Positions 34,925 to 43,587 are shown, counted from the stretch's first letter. The stretch is 64,000 bases of DNA from UBA10649 sp965227045 (GCA_965227045.1 OZ245718.1:2790001-2854000); one strand, 5' to 3'. The notes: generated by a model from the letters alone, not told the origin. Program-made: numbers and translations.

Positions 34925-36288
34925 GGGCGGAGGGCGGCGTAGTCGGCGAGGGCCACCAGCCGCTCGGCGGCGTGATCGACGATGCGCTCCGGGTAGCCAT
35001 GCGAGCCGCCGTCGACCGACAGCCACGGCTCGTGGCACGACGCCCCGGACAGGTGTCGCAACTCGGGCACGTACCGACGCACGTAGTCGCCCTGCGGGTC
35101 GAAGGTCAGTCCCTGACGGACGGGATTGAAGATCCGGTAGAAGGGCGCAGCATCTGTCCCGCAGCCGGCGGTCCACTGCCACCCGTGCGCATTGCTGGCG
35201 AGATCGCCGTCGCGCAGCCAGCGCATGAACTCCGCAGCACCGCGCTGCCAGGGCACGTGCAGGTCCTTCACCAGGAAGCTGGCCACCACCATGCGCACCC
35301 GGTTGTGGATCCAGCCCTCGGCGCGCAGTTGGCGCATTCCCGCGTCGACCATGGGGTAGCCGGTGAGACCGGCGCGCCACGCCTCGACATTGCTCTCGGC
35401 TGCCGGCCCGTCGGCCCACCGCATGGCGTCGTCGAAGGCAGGGTTGAGCGATTGCCGAGCACTGGCCGGGACCGCGGCGAGCACATCCGCGTAGAACTCT
35501 CGCCAGCACAGTTCCCGCCGGAACGTCTCGGCGCTGGTGGAGTCGTCCGCGATCTCGGCGAGCAGCGACCGTGGATGGATCTCCCCGTACTTGAGGTGAT
35601 GGCTCAGCGCGCTGGTGCCCGACAGGTCGGCGCGGTTGCGCACGTTCGCGTAGTCGGAAAGCCGGTCGTCGCGGAACGCCTCCCAGGTCTCCCAGGCCGC
35701 ACGTTCGCCAGCTGCCGGCAGTCGCAGGTCACCGAGATCGGGTGCAGGCGGCAGGTCATGCGAGGCGATGGGCAGCCACCACGCGACGTCGGCGGGAGCA
35801 TCCGGTGCGGGAGCGCGCCAGCCATGGCGCATCCAGGCGCGGTAGAACGGCGTGAAGACGCGATACGAGGTGCCGTCGTCCTTCAGGACACGTCCGGGGG
35901 CGACCGCGTAGGGCGAGCCGGTACTCACCAGCGGCACCGGCCCGAGTTCGTCTGCGACGGCATCGTCGCGTGCGCACCCGTACGGGCCGAAGTCGGCGGC
36001 GATGTGTACCGACGTGGCCGCTGCGGATCTCGCGAGGTCCGGAATGACCGTCGCCGGGTTGCCACGCAGGATGAGGAGGTCACCGCCCATGTCGGCCCGC
36101 AGGTGCCGGAGGGACTCCACCAGGTACGCCCGACGAACCGGGCCAGCGGGATCCCAGAGCGCCGGATCGATGACGAAGACGGGAATGATCCGGTCGTCGC
36201 CATCTGCATGCGACTGGGCTATGGCCGCCTGCAGCGCGGGGTTGTCGTGAAGGCGCAGATCGCGACGGAACCACAGGACGCTGGCCAT
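34915..36288 (-). CDS. phr: Deoxyribodipyrimidine photolyase
   Basis: A 457-residue photolyase/cryptochrome-family protein. The N-terminal antenna domain (MASVLWFRRDLRLHDNPAL) is followed by a helical FAD domain with TSALSHHLKYGEIHPR, WREFYADVL, GYPMVDAGMRQLRAEGW, NRVRMVVASFLVKDL and GWQWTAGCGTDAAPFYRIFNP. It repairs cyclobutane pyrimidine dimers using light. TAGGTT (36295-36300) lies 6 nt before ATG 36288. The last codons (after ALRPP) and the stop lie in the palindromic repeat, so the element has either inserted at or shaped the C-terminus. Confidence 0.95.
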   Translation of the reverse strand: MASVLWFRRDLRLHDNPALQAAIAQSHADGDDRIIPVFVIDPALWDPAGPVRRAYLVESLRHLRADMGGDLLILRGNPATVIPDLARSAAATSVHIAADFGPYGCARDDAVADELGPVPLVSTGSPYAVAPGRVLKDDGTSYRVFTPFYRAWMRHGWRAPAPDAPADVAWWLPIASHDLPPAPDLGDLRLPAAGERAAWETWEAFRDDRLSDYANVRNRADLSGTSALSHHLKYGEIHPRSLLAEIADDSTSAETFRRELCWREFYADVLAAVPASARQSLNPAFDDAMRWADGPAAESNVEAWRAGLTGYPMVDAGMRQLRAEGWIHNRVRMVVASFLVKDLHVPWQRGAAEFMRWLRDGDLASNAHGWQWTAGCGTDAAPFYRIFNPVRQGLTFDPQGDYVRRYVPELRHLSGASCHEPWLSVDGGSHGYPERIVDHAAERLVALADYAALRPPN

Positions 36289-36294
36289 GGGCCA

Positions 36295-36309
36295 AACCTA
36301 GGCGACACT
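36295..36309. promoter_or_regulatory. Divergent overlapping promoters, photolyase / ZIP
   Basis: Minus-strand TAGGTT (36295-36300) is 6 nt from ATG 36288; plus-strand GACACT (36304-36309) is 6 nt from ATG 36316. Three base pairs separate the two hexamers in a 27-bp intergenic region. Confidence 0.45.
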
Positions 36310-36315
36310 TGACCC

Positions 36316-37041
36316 ATGGTCCTGGCGGCGCTGTTCGGTGCCCTGTCGGCATCGACGCTGCTCGTCGGCGCGCTGCTCGCGTATGCCGTGCGACCCTCGC
36401 CCCGCCTGACCGCGATCATCATGGCGCTCGGCAGCGGCCTGCTGATCGGCTCGGTGTCCTACGACCTCGTCGCAGACGCGCAAGTGTCCCTGCCGATTGC
36501 CGGTGTCGCGGTGTCGATGCTCGCCGGGGCCGCGGTGTTCGTCATCGGCAGTCGCATCATTGACACCAGGGTCGGCCAGCGCGGTAAGGACGACAAGGAC
36601 AGTGGTGTCAGCAGCCCCCTGCCGATCGTCCTCGGTACCGTGCTCGACGGCATCCCGGAGTCGTTCGTCCTCGGGCTCAGCGTGCTCAGCGGCGGAGTGA
36701 GCGTGCCGCTCTTCGTCGGCATCGGACTGTCGAACCTGCCCGAGGGACTGGCAGGCTCTGCCGGACTGCGCGCGCAGGGGTGGATGCGAGGCCGGGTTCT
36801 CGCGATGTGGGCACTTGTCGTGGCGACTAGTGCGGCATCCGCCGCGATCGGCCATCAGGTGCTCGCCAATGACGACGGGACATGGTCGGGCATCGCTCAG
36901 ACGTTCGCGGCGGGTGCCCTGCTGGCGATGATCGCGGACACGATGGTTCCGGATTCGTACGCGGTCGAGCGCGAATGGACTGGCGGCCTGGTCGTGGCGG
37001 GATTCGCGCTCTCGCTGCTCATTGCCGCCGTGCTCGCGTGA
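36316..37041 (+). CDS. ZIP-family metal transporter
   Basis: A 241-residue protein with about seven to eight membrane helices. ZIP metal-site motifs are present in modified form: VLDGIPESFVLG (helix 4) and IGLSNLPEGLAGS (helix 5), where the usual histidines are replaced (Asp and Asn). It would transport a divalent metal; the His loss suggests altered specificity or poor zinc affinity. A DtxR-family regulator gene follows 65 bp downstream on the same strand. Confidence 0.8.
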   Translation: MVLAALFGALSASTLLVGALLAYAVRPSPRLTAIIMALGSGLLIGSVSYDLVADAQVSLPIAGVAVSMLAGAAVFVIGSRIIDTRVGQRGKDDKDSGVSSPLPIVLGTVLDGIPESFVLGLSVLSGGVSVPLFVGIGLSNLPEGLAGSAGLRAQGWMRGRVLAMWALVVATSAASAAIGHQVLANDDGTWSGIAQTFAAGALLAMIADTMVPDSYAVEREWTGGLVVAGFALSLLIAAVLA

Positions 37042-37106
37042 GGGTTGGCCCAGTTCGATAGATTGGCGGTCCTAGGCAGACCTTCCTTCGAGCATGGCGG
37101 TCGCAC

Positions 37107-37802
37107 GTGAGCGAGCTCATCGACACCACCGAGATGTATCTGCGTACGGTCTTCGAGCTTGAGGAAGAGGGCATCATCCCGATGCGTGCCCGCATTGCCG
37201 AGCGCTTGAGCCAGAGCGGCCCCACGGTCTCGCAGACGGTCGCGCGCATGGAGCGCGACGGCCTGCTCGTCGTCGAGGGTGACCGCCACCTCGAACTCAC
37301 CGTCACCGGACGTGAGGCGGCGACCCGCGTCATGCGCAAGCATCGGCTCGCCGAGTGCCTGCTCGTCGAGGTGCTGGGCATGCCGTGGGAAGAGGTGCAT
37401 GCGGAGGCCTGCCGCTGGGAGCACGTCATGAGCGAGTCGGTCGAGCGTCGGCTGCTTGAGATCTTGAACCACCCGACCGAGTCACCGTATGGCAACCCGA
37501 TCCCGGGCCTGAGCGAACTCACGCCGGGCGGCTCGATGTCCGAGGTCTCAACCGATCACTTCGACACTCTCAGCCACGTCGCGCGCGATGAGGTCCGCTG
37601 GGTGATCGTCCGACGCATCGCCGAGCCCCTGCAGGACGACGCCGCGGCGATGACGATGATGCACAGGATCGGCGCGATGCCCGGCGCATCGGTGAAGGTC
37701 CGTCGCTCGGCCGGCGGCGTCACGATCGGCAGTGGCGGCGAGTACAGCGAACTTGCCGAGGACGTGGCGATCCACGTCTTCGTCGAGCCCACCGTTAGCT
37801 AG
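37107..37802 (+). CDS. DtxR/IdeR-family metal-dependent repressor
   Basis: A 231-residue protein close to IdeR/DtxR along its length: an N-terminal winged helix (LIDTTEMYLRTVFELEEEG, SQSGPTVSQTVARMERDGL), a metal-binding dimerisation domain with HRLAECLLVEVLGM, EACRWEHVMSE (Cys, Glu, His ligands) and a C-terminal SH3-like domain (residues 150-231). It represses iron uptake genes when Fe(II)-loaded. No convincing TTAGGTTAGCCTAACCTAA-like box lies upstream. Its TAG shares a CTAG with the convergent methyltransferase stop. Confidence 0.93.
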   Translation: MSELIDTTEMYLRTVFELEEEGIIPMRARIAERLSQSGPTVSQTVARMERDGLLVVEGDRHLELTVTGREAATRVMRKHRLAECLLVEVLGMPWEEVHAEACRWEHVMSESVERRLLEILNHPTESPYGNPIPGLSELTPGGSMSEVSTDHFDTLSHVARDEVRWVIVRRIAEPLQDDAAAMTMMHRIGAMPGASVKVRRSAGGVTIGSGGEYSELAEDVAIHVFVEPTVS

Positions 37803-39052
37803 GCGTGCACCTGCCGGGTGCTGAAGTCCGGCCTCAGCGGCATTCCGGACTTCCCGCCCGGGCCGAGCTTCACGCCGAGCATCTGGTGCAGCTCGATCAT
37901 GTTGATGTCGAAGCCCAGCCGCGATGCCGCCATGTACAGGCGCCACACGCGCGCGGTGGCCAGTCCCGCTTCCGCGACGGCCTCGTCCCAATGGTCCTCA
38001 AGGTTCTCGCACCAGTACTTGAGGGTCAGCGCGTAGTGCTCGCGCAAGTTCTCCTCGTGCCGGATCTCGAAGCCGGCGGCATTCATCGCGGTCATGACCT
38101 GGCTTGGTCCTGAGAGCTCGCCGTCGGGGAACACGTAGCGGTTGATGAACGACTTGCGGAAGTGGCTGACCCAGCCGTCGTGCGGACGCGTGATGGTGTG
38201 GTTCAGCAGCCGGCCCTCGGGGCGCAGCTTGTCGTGGAGGAACGAGAAGTACGCGGGGTAGTTGTCGCGTCCGATGTGCTCGGTAAGCCCGATCGACGAG
38301 ACCGCGTCGAAGCCGGTCTCCTGAATGTCGCGGTAGTCGCTGAACCGGATCTGTGCCTGCCCGGTGAGTCCGGCCTGCTCGATCGACTCCTGTCCGTACA
38401 GCGCCTGCTGCTCGGACAACGTCACGCCGATCGCTGTGACGCCGTAGTGCTTCACGGCGTGCATGACCATGCCGCCCCAGCCGCAGCCGACGTCGAGCAG
38501 TCGCATTCCGGGCTGGAGACCGAGCTTGCGGCAGACCAGGTCGAACTTCTCCTCCTGCGCGGTCTCGAGCGACGCGTCTGCGTTGGGGAACACCGCGCAC
38601 GTGTAGGCCATTGAGGGGCCAAGGACCCAGGAGTAGAAGCGGTTGCTGACGTCGTAGTGATGGTGGATCGCGTCGGCGTCGCGGTTCTTGGAGTGCCGAC
38701 GACCGTTGAGGCGTCGCTCCTGCGCGGGCGGCGCGGGCCGCTTCAGCGCGAACGGCGCGAACGTGCGCGCCAGCCGCGCCTTGTCGTTCCACGTGAGGTG
38801 GTCAAGCGGCAGCGGGTACAGCCGGCTCAGCGCGGTGTACGGATCGCCGATGATCTCCAGGTCGCCTGTGACGTATGCGCGCGCGAGCCCGAGCTGTGAG
38901 GGCGACCCCGCGAAGTACTGGACGGCCCGCGGACTGCGCACATCAAGGGTGACCTCGGCGTTGACCGGTCCGGCGACGGAGCCGTCGTAGGCGCGAAAGC
39001 CCACGCCCCGCTCTTCCGGAACGATCATCGAGAACGCGTCAGCAAGCCGCAT
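37799..39052 (-). CDS. CFA-synthase-family methyltransferase, candidate 10-methylene fatty acid synthase (TmsB/UfaA1-like)
   Basis: A 417-residue SAM methyltransferase: LLDVGCGWGGMVMHAVKHYG (SAM motif I), GLTEHIGRDNYPAYF, and the YDVSNRFYSWVLG segment typical of cyclopropane fatty acid synthases. Together with the FAD oxidoreductase 27 bp upstream it matches the gene pair that makes 10-methylstearic (tuberculostearic) acid: methylation of oleoyl phospholipid to a 10-methylene product, then reduction. ATG 39052 is chosen over GTG 39061 because GGGGAGGGG lies at proper distance. It acts on membrane phospholipids. Confidence 0.88.
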   Translation of the reverse strand: MRLADAFSMIVPEERGVGFRAYDGSVAGPVNAEVTLDVRSPRAVQYFAGSPSQLGLARAYVTGDLEIIGDPYTALSRLYPLPLDHLTWNDKARLARTFAPFALKRPAPPAQERRLNGRRHSKNRDADAIHHHYDVSNRFYSWVLGPSMAYTCAVFPNADASLETAQEEKFDLVCRKLGLQPGMRLLDVGCGWGGMVMHAVKHYGVTAIGVTLSEQQALYGQESIEQAGLTGQAQIRFSDYRDIQETGFDAVSSIGLTEHIGRDNYPAYFSFLHDKLRPEGRLLNHTITRPHDGWVSHFRKSFINRYVFPDGELSGPSQVMTAMNAAGFEIRHEENLREHYALTLKYWCENLEDHWDEAVAEAGLATARVWRLYMAASRLGFDINMIELHQMLGVKLGPGGKSGMPLRPDFSTRQVHA

Positions 39053-39079
39053 GGTCTCCACCCCTCCCCGTGGCGCACA

Positions 39080-40489
39080 TCACTGCCGCTCCACGACCTT
39101 TTCGTACAGTCCCCTGAGCCGTCGGTCAGGATCGTAGAGCCCTTTGAGCCGCGCGTACTCGGTACCTCCATAGATCGACCAGAAGCTCTCCCGGTCGTAG
39201 AACGCGGTGGAGTACAGCGACTTGCGTCCGTCGAGGGCCGTGACGACCTCCTCGATCCGCCTGTTGATGCGTCCTTCCTCCGGATCGACTCCCTGGGGCA
39301 GTGGCACCGTGGACCAGAAGCCGACGTTCACGTAGAGAACTTCGGGGTCGAACTCGTACAGGGGCCACGTGGCTTCCGGGTCGCGCTGCTTAAGCGGACA
39401 GACCCAGATCGGCTCGATCCCGACCTCGTCGTGGAAGAAGTCCAGGAACTGCGTCAGTCGGTCGACGGGCACCTCGATGTCCTGGACCACGGCCTCTCGT
39501 GCGGGCCTGCCGCGAAGCCGCGCCGCCCGGGTCGACAGTCCGTGCCTGCGGTCGAGGGCGACGAGCTTCCAGTAGACGTCGCTGCGCAGCCGGCTCTTCG
39601 GCCACAGCCTGCGGATCACGGAGTTCTGCGCGCCGAACGCGCGCGAGCACCAGAACCAGTCCGTGTCCCAGCGCCACAGGTAGTCATGGATCGTCAGTGC
39701 GTCGAGCGTGCGGCTTTGGATCGAGCGGTAGTAGATGCCCATTCCCGTGTAGTCGCTCGGCCGGAGGCCGACGGGCAGCTCGTCGACCATCGTGCCCAGG
39801 GTCAGGTACTGCTCGTCGCGGGAGAACACGGTGCCGTCGATGAAGTCGACGCGCCTGCCCTCGTACTCGCGAGTCGCGGCGATCACCGTCATCTGCTCGG
39901 CCATCGCGGTCGACGTGGCGAATCGCACGTGTCGAAGCAGCACGTATGGCTGGGTCGGCTCGAGTTCGATTCGCAACCGCAATGCGTACCCGAGGGAGCC
40001 GTAGGAGTTGGGGAAGCCATAGAAGAGGTCTCGGTTCGGGTCATCCGCGCGGCCGCTCACGGTCAGGATCTCACCTGCGCCAGTGAGGATGTCCATCTCG
40101 ATCACTGACTCGTGCGGAGTCCCGTGCCGGAAGCTCGCGCTCTCGATGCCGAGTCCGGTCACCGCGCCGCCGAGGGTGATCGTGCGCAGCTGGGGCACGC
40201 ACATAGGCATGAGCCCGTGGGGCAGCGTCGCTGCGACGAGGTGCTCGTACGTCGTCATGCCCAGCACCTCTGCGGTGCGAGTGACCGGATCGACCTGGAG
40301 CACGCCGTCGAACGCCGCGACATCCAGGCCCGGAGTGCTGACCGCGTCGCGAGGACGGAAGAGATTCGACGTGCGCTTGGCCAGCCGAACAGGTGAGCCG
40401 GGTGGAATGGACTGGTATTGATCGCGCAGTGTCGCGCACAGTCCGGCGTACCGCGCGCGCCATGTCTGGTCACTGTCAATCGATGTCAC
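39080..40489 (-). CDS. FAD-linked oxidoreductase (DHCR24-like), candidate 10-methylene fatty acid reductase (TmsA-like)
   Basis: A 469-residue protein of the FAD_binding_4/DHCR24-like type: VAAFDGVLQVDPVTRTAEV, VPQLRTITLGGAVTGLGIES (the FAD pyrophosphate loop) and FPNSYGSLGYALRLRIEL. In actinobacteria this protein is encoded with the CFA-type methyltransferase and reduces the 10-methylene intermediate to the 10-methyl branched acid. TACGGT (40496-40501) lies 6 nt before GTG 40489. The in-frame extension upstream to 40873 has no homology and overlaps the divergent gene. Confidence 0.87.
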   Translation of the reverse strand: MTSIDSDQTWRARYAGLCATLRDQYQSIPPGSPVRLAKRTSNLFRPRDAVSTPGLDVAAFDGVLQVDPVTRTAEVLGMTTYEHLVAATLPHGLMPMCVPQLRTITLGGAVTGLGIESASFRHGTPHESVIEMDILTGAGEILTVSGRADDPNRDLFYGFPNSYGSLGYALRLRIELEPTQPYVLLRHVRFATSTAMAEQMTVIAATREYEGRRVDFIDGTVFSRDEQYLTLGTMVDELPVGLRPSDYTGMGIYYRSIQSRTLDALTIHDYLWRWDTDWFWCSRAFGAQNSVIRRLWPKSRLRSDVYWKLVALDRRHGLSTRAARLRGRPAREAVVQDIEVPVDRLTQFLDFFHDEVGIEPIWVCPLKQRDPEATWPLYEFDPEVLYVNVGFWSTVPLPQGVDPEEGRINRRIEEVVTALDGRKSLYSTAFYDRESFWSIYGGTEYARLKGLYDPDRRLRGLYEKVVERQ

Positions 40490-40495
40490 GGGGCA

Positions 40496-40520
40496 ACCGT
40501 AGTGAACGCTGGGCCACAAT
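40496..40520. promoter_or_regulatory. Divergent overlapping promoters, tmsA-like / 40527 gene
   Basis: Minus-strand TACGGT (40496-40501) is 6 nt from GTG 40489; plus-strand CACAAT (40515-40520) is 6 nt from ATG 40527. The hexamers are 13 bp apart in a 37-bp gap. Confidence 0.45.
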
Positions 40521-40526
40521 GGCGCC

Positions 40527-41114
40527 ATGAGTTCTCGCACGCCCCGCTGGCTGCCACCCGTCATCGGCGCCGTGACCTTCGTCGCGGTGCTGCTCGGCGC
40601 TGGCCTGGTCGCGGGCGACTGGGTCAAGCGCAACACCGAGATGCGCGCGCTGGTCGCGCAGATCGAGGTGTCCGAGCAGGCGATGTCGGACACGCAGGAT
40701 GCGGTGCGCGATGCGGTTGACGGATTCGCGACGAAGGTCCCGCTCAGCCCGGATAACCAGGAGGCGCTCGACGAACTGCTGAAGGATGCCGCGTCCGCAG
40801 GGCTTCGCGACGTCACGCACGCGGGGGACTTGGTCGCCTCCGTGCGAGCCATGCCGTGGCATGAGGACGTCATCGACGCGCAGCGCGCCTACCTCGCCCA
40901 CAACAAGGCATGGCAGGCGTACCTCGCGGCGGCCGCCGAGGATCCGTCGCAGTTCGGCATAACCAACGATGACGTCAACTCGACCTTTGCCGCCGCCGAG
41001 GAGCCGCTGCGGCAGGCGATCCCGGTACCGGACGCCTTCGATCTGCTCGAGGACATCGACCAGATCTATGCGCCCGAACCGGTGGCGGACTCGGGCCCGT
41101 CGGAGCAGGCGTGA
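40527..41114 (+). CDS. Single-pass membrane protein with extracytoplasmic helical domain
   Basis: A 195-residue protein: short basic N-terminus, a membrane helix at about residues 10-30 (PPVIGAVTFVAVLLGAGLVA), then an acidic, mostly helical domain (residues 35-165: MRALVAQIEVSEQAMSDTQD and similar) with coiled-coil potential, and a disordered C-terminus. Not recognised as a named family. It is divergent from the branched fatty acid genes and is followed by the DODA operator. Confidence 0.6.
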   Translation: MSSRTPRWLPPVIGAVTFVAVLLGAGLVAGDWVKRNTEMRALVAQIEVSEQAMSDTQDAVRDAVDGFATKVPLSPDNQEALDELLKDAASAGLRDVTHAGDLVASVRAMPWHEDVIDAQRAYLAHNKAWQAYLAAAAEDPSQFGITNDDVNSTFAAAEEPLRQAIPVPDAFDLLEDIDQIYAPEPVADSGPSEQA

Positions 41115-41117
41115 AAG

Positions 41118-41137
41118 TTAGTTGACACATCAACTAA
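41118..41137. promoter_or_regulatory. 20-bp palindromic operator overlapping a -35 element
   Basis: TTAGTTGA-CACA-TCAACTAA is a perfect inverted repeat with a 4-nt spacer. It contains TTGACA (41122-41127), which is 17 nt from CACACT (41145-41150); CACACT ends 6 nt before ATG 41157. A repressor bound here would block the -35. The form is typical of MarR-type sites for aromatic- or quinone-responsive genes. Confidence 0.75.
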
Positions 41138-41156
41138 ATGCGCGCACACTGGGTCC

Positions 41157-41960
41157 ATGCCTCACGAGAGCTGGTCACCTGAGCTCGGGCCGATGCCGGC
41201 CGTCTATCTCGGCCATGGCGCGCCGCCCCTCCTCGACGATGCCCGGTGGACTGCCGAACTGGCCGCCTGGGCCGCGAGCATGCCCCGGCCCCGCGCGATC
41301 CTGATCGTCTCGGCGCACTGGGAGTCCGCACCGATCTCGCTGTCCGCGACGGCGGCCTCGACGCCTCTCGTCTACGACTTCGGCGGCTTCGAACAGCGCT
41401 TCTACGAGATGACGTATCCCACCCCGGACGCATCCGAACTAGCTGCACTCGTCGCGTCGGTACTCCCCGACAGCGAGACCCTGCACCAGCACAACAGTCG
41501 TGGTCTCGACCACGGCGCGTGGGTTCCGCTGACCGTGATGTATCCCGAAGCAGACATCCCGGTCCTGCAGATGTCGCTGCCAACATCGGACCCGTACCGG
41601 CTGATCGAACTGGGGAGTCGGCTGCGTCAGTTGCGCGAGCACGGCGTACTCGTCATCGGCTCCGGATTCCTCACTCACGGCCTGCCGTTCCTCCGCGACT
41701 TCCGCCCCGATGCGAACCCACCCGGCTGGAGCCGTGACTTCGACCTGTGGGCCGCCGAGGCGATCGACCGCGCTGACATCGACGCGTTGGCGTCCTATCA
41801 GCAGTCGGCCCCGGGCATGCCGTACGCGCACCCGACCGTCGAGCACTACATCCCGCTGTTCATCACGCTGGGTGCAGCGACCGATCCGACCGTCGTGCCG
41901 CGGACGATCATCGACGGCTACTTCCTCGGCCTGGCGAAGAGGTCAATCCAGGTCGCCTGA
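41157..41960 (+). CDS. DODA-type extradiol aromatic ring-opening dioxygenase
   Basis: A 267-residue LigB-superfamily protein (YgiD/4,5-DOPA dioxygenase type). Conserved features: YLGHGAPPLL (His ligand), ILIVSAHWES (second His), RGLDHGAWVPLTVMYPEA (His) and GSGFLTHGL; YAHPTVEHYIPLF in the C-terminal part. It opens catecholic rings with Fe(II) or Zn(II). The transcript is predicted to begin at the ATG itself (TTGACA-N17-CACACT-N6-ATG) under a palindromic operator. The physiological substrate is unknown. Confidence 0.9.
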   Translation: MPHESWSPELGPMPAVYLGHGAPPLLDDARWTAELAAWAASMPRPRAILIVSAHWESAPISLSATAASTPLVYDFGGFEQRFYEMTYPTPDASELAALVASVLPDSETLHQHNSRGLDHGAWVPLTVMYPEADIPVLQMSLPTSDPYRLIELGSRLRQLREHGVLVIGSGFLTHGLPFLRDFRPDANPPGWSRDFDLWAAEAIDRADIDALASYQQSAPGMPYAHPTVEHYIPLFITLGAATDPTVVPRTIIDGYFLGLAKRSIQVA

Positions 41961-41987
41961 CGTCGGATGCGGTCGCGCCCATCTGGG

Positions 41988-41993
41988 TACTGT
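41988..41993 (+). promoter_or_regulatory. -10 hexamer TACTGT, antiporter gene
   Basis: TACTGT ends 8 nt before ATG 42002, compatible with a leaderless or near-leaderless transcript. Confidence 0.4.
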
Positions 41994-42001
41994 GGCCCGC
42001 G

Positions 42002-43585
42002 ATGAACGAGACCTATGTCACGCTCGCGGGGTCGGCCGCGCTCGCGGTCGGCATCGCCGCGTTCATGCGCCAGCGCGGGTGGAGCATCGCCCTGCCGCTC
42101 ATCGCCGCCGGGGTCCTCGTCGGGGCGCTCCCGTGGGGGCTGACGGCTCCCCCCGACCCTGAGGTCGTACTGGTTGCGATCCTCGCCCCGCTCGTGTTCG
42201 GGGAGGCGCTCGGCTCGTCGTACATCGACCTTCGGCGAGTCAGCAGACCGGTGCTCGTGCTCGCCATCGGCCTGGTCATCGCGTCGACCCTCGTCGTGGG
42301 CGCTCTCGCCGTCACCGTTGTCGCGATGCCGCTCGCGATGGCGTTCGCACTCGGCGCGGTTCTGTCGCCCACGGACGCCGTTGCGGTCAGCGCGGTTGCG
42401 AGACGGGCCGGCCTTCCCCGGCGACTGGTCGCGATCCTCGAGGGCGAGAGCCTGGTCAACGACGGCACCGGCCTGACGGCTCTGAAGGTCGCACTCGTCG
42501 CCGCGGCCGCGGGAAGCGTCACGTTGGTCGAGGTCACGGGAATCTTCGTCGTCGCGGTGGTCGCGGGCGTTGCCGTGGGCGGCATCGGCGGCTGGCTGCT
42601 CGCGTGGGTGCTGCGTCATTCCAAGGACCTTGTGGCGTCCAACGCGCTCATCCTCGTCGCGCCGTTCCTGCTTTACGTCGTCGCCGAGGAGGTCAATGGC
42701 TCGGGCATCCTCGCGGTTGTCGCCGCAGCACTCGTGATCGCGCACTCGCAGAACTCCGACCCGGGCCACTCGGGGCGGGTGCAGAGCGCGACGGTCTGGA
42801 AGCAGATCACGTTCATTCTCCAGGCATTGGCGTTCTTCCTCGTCGGGCTTGAACTGTTCGACGTGCTGGGCAATCTTGATGACGAGGCGCACGGTCACGT
42901 GGCGGTCCTGGTAGCCGTCGTGATGTTCGCGCTCATCGGTACGCGCGTGGTGTTCGTGTTCGGAATGGTCGGAGCTGCTCGCGCGACGCGGCAGGGCATC
43001 GCGAAGCGCACCTATCTGCGAGGCGCGGCGATCGTCGCGTGGGCCGGCGCACGCGGTCCCGTCTCCGGTCTCGCCGCCTTCTCGATTCCCATCACCTTCT
43101 CGAATGGGGAGAAGGTGCCGTATCGCGACCTGATCCTCGCCACGACGCTATGCGTCATCGTCATCACGCTCCTGCTGTCACTGACTCTTCCCGGGCTCGC
43201 GCGACTGCTCAAGATCGAAAAGGACGACGACACCGACATCCTCCGGCGTGTGGACGTGCTGCTCGCCCGCGCCGCACTCGACCGCCTTGCCGATGTCGAG
43301 GCGGAAGCCGACGCGGCGGGTCAGCCGTTCAGCGCCGAGGTGGCCGAAAGGCTGCGCAGCGACGCGGAACGTCGAATGGTCGTGACGACGGACGCGCTGT
43401 CGACGTCGCAGACGCAGGAGATCGAGGTGCAGCAATTGTTCGCTGCTGCCCAGGCGATGGTGCGCGCCGAGCAGGAGGAACTGCTGCGCTTGCGCGACGA
43501 GGAGGGACTGCCGGACGCGATCGTGCGCCCGATGCTGCGGGAGCTCGACCTGCGCATCCAGGCCCTTCGCTCAAAGGGCTCGTAG
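42002..43585 (+). CDS. CPA1-type Na+(K+)/H+ antiporter
   Basis: A 527-residue protein with about 12 membrane helices and a 120-residue cytoplasmic C-terminal domain. Antiporter motifs: LSPTDAVAVSAV (unwound helix 4, ion-binding Asp), ILEGESLVNDGTGL (ND motif) and GARGPVSGLAAF. The hydrophilic tail is charged and helical (KIEKDDDTDILRRVDVLLA onward), probably regulatory. It exchanges monovalent cations for protons and helps pH homeostasis. The following decarboxylase gene starts 2 nt after its stop, implying cotranscription. Confidence 0.92.
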   Translation: MNETYVTLAGSAALAVGIAAFMRQRGWSIALPLIAAGVLVGALPWGLTAPPDPEVVLVAILAPLVFGEALGSSYIDLRRVSRPVLVLAIGLVIASTLVVGALAVTVVAMPLAMAFALGAVLSPTDAVAVSAVARRAGLPRRLVAILEGESLVNDGTGLTALKVALVAAAAGSVTLVEVTGIFVVAVVAGVAVGGIGGWLLAWVLRHSKDLVASNALILVAPFLLYVVAEEVNGSGILAVVAAALVIAHSQNSDPGHSGRVQSATVWKQITFILQALAFFLVGLELFDVLGNLDDEAHGHVAVLVAVVMFALIGTRVVFVFGMVGAARATRQGIAKRTYLRGAAIVAWAGARGPVSGLAAFSIPITFSNGEKVPYRDLILATTLCVIVITLLLSLTLPGLARLLKIEKDDDTDILRRVDVLLARAALDRLADVEAEADAAGQPFSAEVAERLRSDAERRMVVTTDALSTSQTQEIEVQQLFAAAQAMVRAEQEELLRLRDEEGLPDAIVRPMLRELDLRIQALRSKGS

Positions 43586-43587
43586 CC

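Noticed and set aside
34646..35509. 287-codon minus-strand frame across the repeat element, possible transposase
   Set aside because: It is the shadow of the photolyase frame and of the repeat; no DDE, HUH or Y1-transposase motifs are seen.
37042..37106. Possible DtxR/IdeR iron box before the regulator gene
   Set aside because: TCCTAGGCAGACCTT shows only partial resemblance to the 19-bp consensus and no proper dyad.
39080..40873. N-terminal extension of the FAD oxidoreductase to 40873
   Set aside because: The extension is antisense to the divergent 40527 gene and has Ser/Thr-rich shadow composition; GTG 40489 has a well-placed -10.
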